Source of the DNA: PHAA01 sp963665865
GTDB taxonomy: Bacteria > Bacillota > Syntrophomonadia > Syntrophomonadales > Syntrophomonadaceae
Reading direction: 5' to 3'
Assembly (NCBI GenBank): GCA_963665865.2
Contig: CAXXWF010000001.1
Coordinates: forward strand, 1,488,001 to 1,552,000
Length of the DNA stretch: 64,000 nt
The notes beneath the pieces are model-generated. The model searched no databases. It worked only from the letters and a program-made list of their open reading frames with translations, and was not told where the DNA came from. The position numbers and the translations under genes were made by a program. Shown here in pieces: positions 60,336 to 64,000 of this stretch (its first letter is position 1; the number at the start of each line of letters is the position of its first letter).

Positions 60336-61379
60336 ATGATTAAGCTGTGTAATGTCTCTAAGCGCCTGGGCGATTTCAGTCTCAAGAATATTAATTTAAG
60401 CATAGAGGACAACGAATACTTTGTTATCCTGGGTCCGACGGGGACGGGCAAAACGGTTATCCTGGAGGTCATTGCCGGGATGTACAAACCTGATCAGGGC
60501 GAGGTTTGGCTGAATGATCGTAATGTAACTAACGAATACCCGGAGTCAAGAAACATCGGTTTTGTCTATCAGGATTATATGTTGTTCCCTCACCTTAATG
60601 TACAGGAGAATATTCTTTTTGCGCTAAAGCTGAAGAAGCCTTCAGCCAGTACCACAAAGTTAAAGCTTGAAAGGATTATAACTCTGCTGAAAATTGGTCA
60701 TCTATTGAAACGTTGTCCAGCAACCTTGAGTGGCGGTGAACAACAAAGAGTGGCAATTGCCCGGGCATTGATTGGGGAACCTGAAGTCCTTTTGCTGGAT
60801 GAACCCTTAAGTGCTCTAGATCCACGCACCCAGGAAATATTTCAACAGGAATTTAAAAACATCCATCAACAAATTAAAACCACCACCATTCACATCACCC
60901 ATGATTTTAATGAAGCCTTGATTCTGGCAGATCGAATGGGGATCATGTGTGACGGAGAAATCATCCAGGTAGGAAGGCCGGAGGAGGTTTTTCAAAAGCC
61001 CCGATCCCAGTTTGTGGCTGAGTTCGTGGGGATGGAAAATATTTATGAAGGTTGCCTTATTGATGAAGGCGGGGTTAAGTATGTAAACATTGGCCCTCTT
61101 AAGTTCCGCGTTATGTCAAATCTGAAGGGGAAGGTCAGGGTGGCAATTCGTTCAGAAGATATCATTATTGCCAGGAACAAGCTGGCCAGCAGTTCTCAGA
61201 ATATAATATCAGCCCGTATTGCCGCAATCATTCCCCGGGGTCCGTATTTTAAGGTGGTACTGGAGGCAGGCATTTCTCTGGTGGCACTGGTTACCGGGCA
61301 GGCACTGGATGAGATGAAACTGGAGCCAGGCCAGGATGTTTGGGCTATCTTTAAAACAACAGCTATACATGTGTTCTAG
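60336..61379 (+). CDS. molybdate/tungstate-type ABC transporter ATP-binding protein
   Basis: A 347-residue ATPase. Walker A is GPTGTGKTVILE, the Q-loop region is FVYQDYMLFPHLNVQENI, the signature is LSGGEQQRVAIARA, Walker B is LLLDEPLSALDPRT, and the switch His is in ITHDFNEA. A TOBE domain occupies roughly residues 235-347. The sequence style (YQDYMLFPHL) resembles the WtpC/archaeal ModC type more than modC at 18945. With the two preceding genes it forms a complete importer. Confidence 0.9.
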   Translation: MIKLCNVSKRLGDFSLKNINLSIEDNEYFVILGPTGTGKTVILEVIAGMYKPDQGEVWLNDRNVTNEYPESRNIGFVYQDYMLFPHLNVQENILFALKLKKPSASTTKLKLERIITLLKIGHLLKRCPATLSGGEQQRVAIARALIGEPEVLLLDEPLSALDPRTQEIFQQEFKNIHQQIKTTTIHITHDFNEALILADRMGIMCDGEIIQVGRPEEVFQKPRSQFVAEFVGMENIYEGCLIDEGGVKYVNIGPLKFRVMSNLKGKVRVAIRSEDIIIARNKLASSSQNIISARIAAIIPRGPYFKVVLEAGISLVALVTGQALDEMKLEPGQDVWAIFKTTAIHVF

Positions 61380-61495
61380 GAAATGTGATAAATGTTTGAC
61401 GTACAATACATGACAAGATTAATAAGTAATTTTAGATAATCTCGTTATGAAAAGTGGAATTATATTCTGATGGCAATTTTGAAGGAGGATATAGA

Positions 61496-62239
61496 ATGCA
61501 AATTACAAATGCCCGTGAGGCTTTGGTCTCGCTTCTCAATCAAAACGTAGAATTAAACGCTTTAGAAATTACTATTAATAGCCGAGCGCTGAAAAGTGAA
61601 GAAGCGATTGGACACCCGGAGAGAGAAGATTTTCCCCTTTTAAGGGGCAAGGAAGTCTTGCTTCAGGCAGAATTGGAGGGTGCTCTGGGCCAGGCTTTTA
61701 CGGCCAATCCCATCGCCTATCATGGTTCAATACAGAATTTACTGACATTATCCGATGATCGTCCTGGCACTCAGGCTCTGCTGGTCTCAAGTTTGAATGC
61801 CCTGCTAAATAAATTGGGTCAGGTAGGACACACGGTTCATTGTATTAACCACGAGCCGGAAGCCTGTGCTGAGCATATTAGCAAGTATATTCTGGAAAAA
61901 CATGGCATTTGCAATGTCGGCATAATCGGGTATCAGCCAGCTATATTGGAACATTGTGCCCAGGCGTTTGGCCCGACCAGAGTGAGCATCACAGATTTAA
62001 ATGCTGATGTTGTAGGAACAGTTCGCTACGGAGTAAAGGTTATGGATGGGTTAAGCGATACCAGGACATTGGTTGATTTTGCAGATGTATTGCTCGTTAC
62101 AGGTACTATTTTAGCCAATGGAACGTACTTGGATGTTCTAGGGGAAGTAGGCGAGAAACCCTACTATTTTTTCGGTACAACCTGTGCAGCTCTGGCACAT
62201 CTCAACAATATGAACCGCTTATGCCCTTATTCAAGATGA
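61496..62239 (+). CDS. DUF364 (putative heavy-metal chelation) protein
   Basis: About 247 residues, probably of the DUF364/PF04016 family: ALGQAFTANPIAYHGSIQNL, VGIIGYQPAILEHCAQAF, ITDLNADVVGTVRYGVKV, and DVLLVTGTILANGTYLDV. The C-terminal part resembles a Rossmann-like domain. The family is proposed to chelate metals and often lies near metal transporters; here it follows the molybdate/tungstate-type transporter. Its reaction is unknown. AAGGAGGA precedes ATG 61496. It is convergent with the next gene. Confidence 0.8.
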   Translation: MQITNAREALVSLLNQNVELNALEITINSRALKSEEAIGHPEREDFPLLRGKEVLLQAELEGALGQAFTANPIAYHGSIQNLLTLSDDRPGTQALLVSSLNALLNKLGQVGHTVHCINHEPEACAEHISKYILEKHGICNVGIIGYQPAILEHCAQAFGPTRVSITDLNADVVGTVRYGVKVMDGLSDTRTLVDFADVLLVTGTILANGTYLDVLGEVGEKPYYFFGTTCAALAHLNNMNRLCPYSR

Positions 62240-62259
62240 TATAGATGAATAAATATTTG

Positions 62260-62916
62260 TCAGATTAACTGCTCTACTCGAGCTACCATACGATCAAAGG
62301 CGTCAATTATAGCAGGCTGGGGAATGTTCCAAACAAACTTCTTTTGTAAATAAAGATCATGAATACGTTCGCAATGAGGCAGGTAATCACCGATTTTATC
62401 ATCCCCAAATGCCTCGGCCAATTCAAAAAGGCGCTGGCTATTAACAGCCCACTCTCCACTATGTATTTGCATGGGGAGCAGTAAATCCAAACCTTGATTA
62501 TTTGGTCGATATTTCTGTATCTTAGATTGCAGGTCAAGTAAATGAAGACATTCGCTGGGGCTATGCAAACGGGTACAGGCGATTATCAGATCCGAGGAGC
62601 GTATCCCCTCCTCACAATAAACCACTTCATTCCCGATATTGAGAATAGCAAAGTCATAGAATGAAGTTTCCAGTGTTACCTTAATGTCAGCGGCAGGATA
62701 GACAAAATCTATTCCGCCGGCGGAAGAATAAATATGATCGAAATATAATTCTTCTCCGCTCCCGTCTGATTTAAGCCAGTGAAATAGCCTCATACTACGG
62801 TTGAGATTCACAAGCATAACCCGCCAATTGCGCTGGGTTAAGCCCATTGCCAGATTAACTGCTGCAGTATTTTGACCAGTACCGGATTCCCATGAAACAA
62901 ATCCCACCATTCGCAT
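62260..62916 (-). CDS. ParA/MinD-fold protein with degenerate ATP-binding motifs
   Basis: The fold is visible in MVGFVSWESGTGQNTAAVNL and RNWRVMLVNLN, but the deviant Walker A (KGGxGKT) reads ESGTGQNT, the switch VDLD reads VNLN, and the Walker B aspartate is replaced (FAILNIGNE). All key Lys/Asp residues are lost, so ATP hydrolysis is unlikely. ATG 62916 is favoured by GAGGGA 6 bases upstream. The frame continues to ATG 63021 and would add a hydrophobic helix (TTLILFILINFFTQLALYIF), but with no ribosome binding site. It is divergent from the intact MinD-like gene at 63304. Confidence 0.78.
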   Translation of the reverse strand: MRMVGFVSWESGTGQNTAAVNLAMGLTQRNWRVMLVNLNRSMRLFHWLKSDGSGEELYFDHIYSSAGGIDFVYPAADIKVTLETSFYDFAILNIGNEVVYCEEGIRSSDLIIACTRLHSPSECLHLLDLQSKIQKYRPNNQGLDLLLPMQIHSGEWAVNSQRLFELAEAFGDDKIGDYLPHCERIHDLYLQKKFVWNIPQPAIIDAFDRMVARVEQLI

Positions 62917-63303
62917 GATGCTCCCTCGCTTTCCTCTGAAGCTTCTTATGAAAATATAAAGTGCCAACTGGGTGAAAAAATTGATCAATATAAACAGAAT
63001 AAGTGTGGTATATTCCGACATATGCTCAATATTATCTTATTGTATTATTTTGTACATGTCTAACCTTTACAATTACCAGCCCTACATTTTCTCTGACCTG
63101 GTCCATTAGCGGCTTGTTTGCCCCTAGGCCTGTTCCATCTCCATGCGGCTTAGCATTTACTTCCTCTCAACTAAAATATTTTCATGGATCCGCAGAACAT
63201 TATTGACATATGCTCATAATTGATTTAGACTCGATTTAGATAGTGGGCATATGACCATAAATGCGAGGCGAAACATTATGATAATTTAATGGAGGTGATA
63301 CTA
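62917..63303. promoter_or_regulatory. divergent intergenic region with repeated GACATATGCTCA
   Basis: The 12-base GACATATGCTCA occurs at 63017-63028 and 63205-63216. The second overlaps a good promoter for the rightward gene: TTGACA (63203-63208), 17 bases, TAGACT (63226-63231). A related GCATATGACC lies near 63247. It may be an operator. No gene is seen unless the leftward gene starts at 63021. Confidence 0.45.
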
Positions 63304-64000
63304 ATGCGCATATCTGTAGCAGGTGGCAAAGGGGGAACTGGCAAAACTCTGGTAGCAGTTTGTCTGACTGAATATCTGGCGGGATATAATACTTTTTTGC
63401 TGGATGCCGATGTGGAGGAACCAGACGCTGGCCTTTTTTTCTACTCGGGTCCTGAGCAATGTAATGAAGTACACTGCCTGGTTTCGAAAATCAATCTGGA
63501 TAAATGCAACCTTTGCGATGACTGTGCTAAAGGATGTCAATTTAATGGTCTGGTAATTATGCCGGGAAAAGTACTTCTATTTCCCGAACTCTGTCACTCT
63601 TGTATGTCATGTTATTGGCTTTGTTCTCAGGTAGCCATTTTTCGTCAAAATTATACGGTAGGAAATATAGGTGAAGCTCCATTATCCAATGTATCTACTT
63701 TAGTAACCGGACGGTTAAAGGTGGGTGAGGCCCGCGCAGTCCCGGTAATTCATGCAGTCAAAGCTAAAAAGCGAGTGGCTGACTGGGAAATCATTGATTG
63801 TCCACCCGGTACTAGTTGCTCAATTATTGAAGCTATAAAAGGCACGGACTACTGTCTGCTGGTCACTGAGCCAACCCCTTTTGGGCGCCATGATTTGGCT
63901 TTAGCCATAGAAGTTACGCGCTTGATGCAGGTTTCCGCTGGAATTGTCGTTAATAGATGGCAAGGGGAAGATGGGGGAATTGACTTGTTGGCCAATGAAA
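63304..64000 (+). CDS. MinD-superfamily P-loop ATPase with inserted ferredoxin motifs, 5' part
   Basis: The frame starts at ATG 63304, 6 bases after GGAGGTG, and is open to the window's end. Walker A is intact (AGGKGGTGKTLVAVCL), with LLDADVEEPD and later WEIIDCPPGT. Between them lie two [4Fe-4S]-type motifs: CNLCDDCAKGC (near residue 62) and CHSCMSCYWLC (near 99). This layout matches the MinD-superfamily ATPases with inserted ferredoxin domains found in anaerobes, often near nitrogenase-cofactor-like proteins. Function is not established. At least 232 residues are visible. Confidence 0.9.
   Translation, partial: MRISVAGGKGGTGKTLVAVCLTEYLAGYNTFLLDADVEEPDAGLFFYSGPEQCNEVHCLVSKINLDKCNLCDDCAKGCQFNGLVIMPGKVLLFPELCHSCMSCYWLCSQVAIFRQNYTVGNIGEAPLSNVSTLVTGRLKVGEARAVPVIHAVKAKKRVADWEIIDCPPGTSCSIIEAIKGTDYCLLVTEPTPFGRHDLALAIEVTRLMQVSAGIVVNRWQGEDGGIDLLANE

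Noticed and set aside
1..64000. tRNA, rRNA or prophage genes
   Set aside because: No cloverleaf-like sequences, rRNA stretches, integrases or phage structural genes were recognised. Element families A and B carry no transposase.

Overview
The window comes from the chromosome of an anaerobic, endospore-forming, low-to-mid GC Gram-positive bacterium (Firmicutes, class Clostridia). A relative of Syntrophomonas or a neighbouring family is my best guess, but that is inference. The evidence is strong AGGAGG-type ribosome binding sites with frequent GTG/TTG starts, sporulation genes (dpaA/dpaB, spoVS, a SpoIIIE-type translocase), PyrR attenuators, a Gram-positive LexA box, and gene orders matching Bacillus subtilis (rluD-pyrR-pyrB-pyrC-carA-carB-pyrK-pyrD-pyrF-pyrE; dpaA-dpaB-asd-dapG-dapA-RNase J-tepA-ylzJ-...-spoIIIE-...-ymfM-rimO-pgsA-cinA-thpR-recA-rny-ymdB-spoVS).

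Layout. 1-11.5 kb: the 3' part of rluD, then a complete UMP-biosynthesis operon with two PyrR-type attenuators, before pyrR and before pyrB. 11.5-16 kb: a small unknown gene, a PAS-GGDEF diguanylate cyclase, convergent rqcH, and a GH18 lipoprotein bracketed by short palindromes. 16-21.7 kb: dapB, then a molybdate locus (modABC, mop, an intact HTH/PBP-like regulator and the ruin of a second copy of it). 21.8-28.6 kb: dipicolinate/diaminopimelate genes and RNase J. 28.8-45.1 kb: tepA, ylzJ, uppP, spoIIIE/ftsK, a degenerate HTH-PfkB protein, rodZ-like ymfM, rimO, pgsA, cinA, thpR, recA, rny, ymdB and spoVS. 45.3-52.2 kb: a dipeptidase, a PHP phosphoesterase, a LysM-NlpC/P60 hydrolase, a degenerate uracil-DNA-glycosylase-like protein and a Ca2+-type P-type ATPase. 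52.2-58.1 kb: a two-gene split permease divergent from a full-length permease-arsR-thioredoxin cluster, then a two-component system with a small secreted protein probably under its control. 58.2-64 kb: a second molybdate/tungstate-type ABC transporter, a DUF364 protein, and divergent ParA/MinD-like genes, one apparently ATPase-dead and one with inserted ferredoxin motifs that runs off the window.

The most unusual features are these. (1) CarA keeps its fold motifs but lacks both the catalytic Cys and the catalytic His of the glutaminase triad, suggesting ammonia-dependent carbamoyl-phosphate synthesis. (2) A family of roughly 140-150 bp inverted-repeat elements sits inside Rho-independent terminators; in the best copy the complete terminator hairpin is duplicated as a perfect 26-bp direct repeat on both sides. 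(3) A second family of about 100-190 bp hairpin elements occurs in five copies, all in the same orientation. Three lie directly after a terminator T-run; two of these separate a PyrR attenuator from its pyr gene. (4) Several proteins have degenerate catalytic motifs: a pseudokinase, a pseudo-ParA and a pseudo-UDG.

All identifications are by reading motifs and gene order; no database search was run. Start codons were chosen by ribosome-binding-site spacing, and alternatives are noted where they matter.
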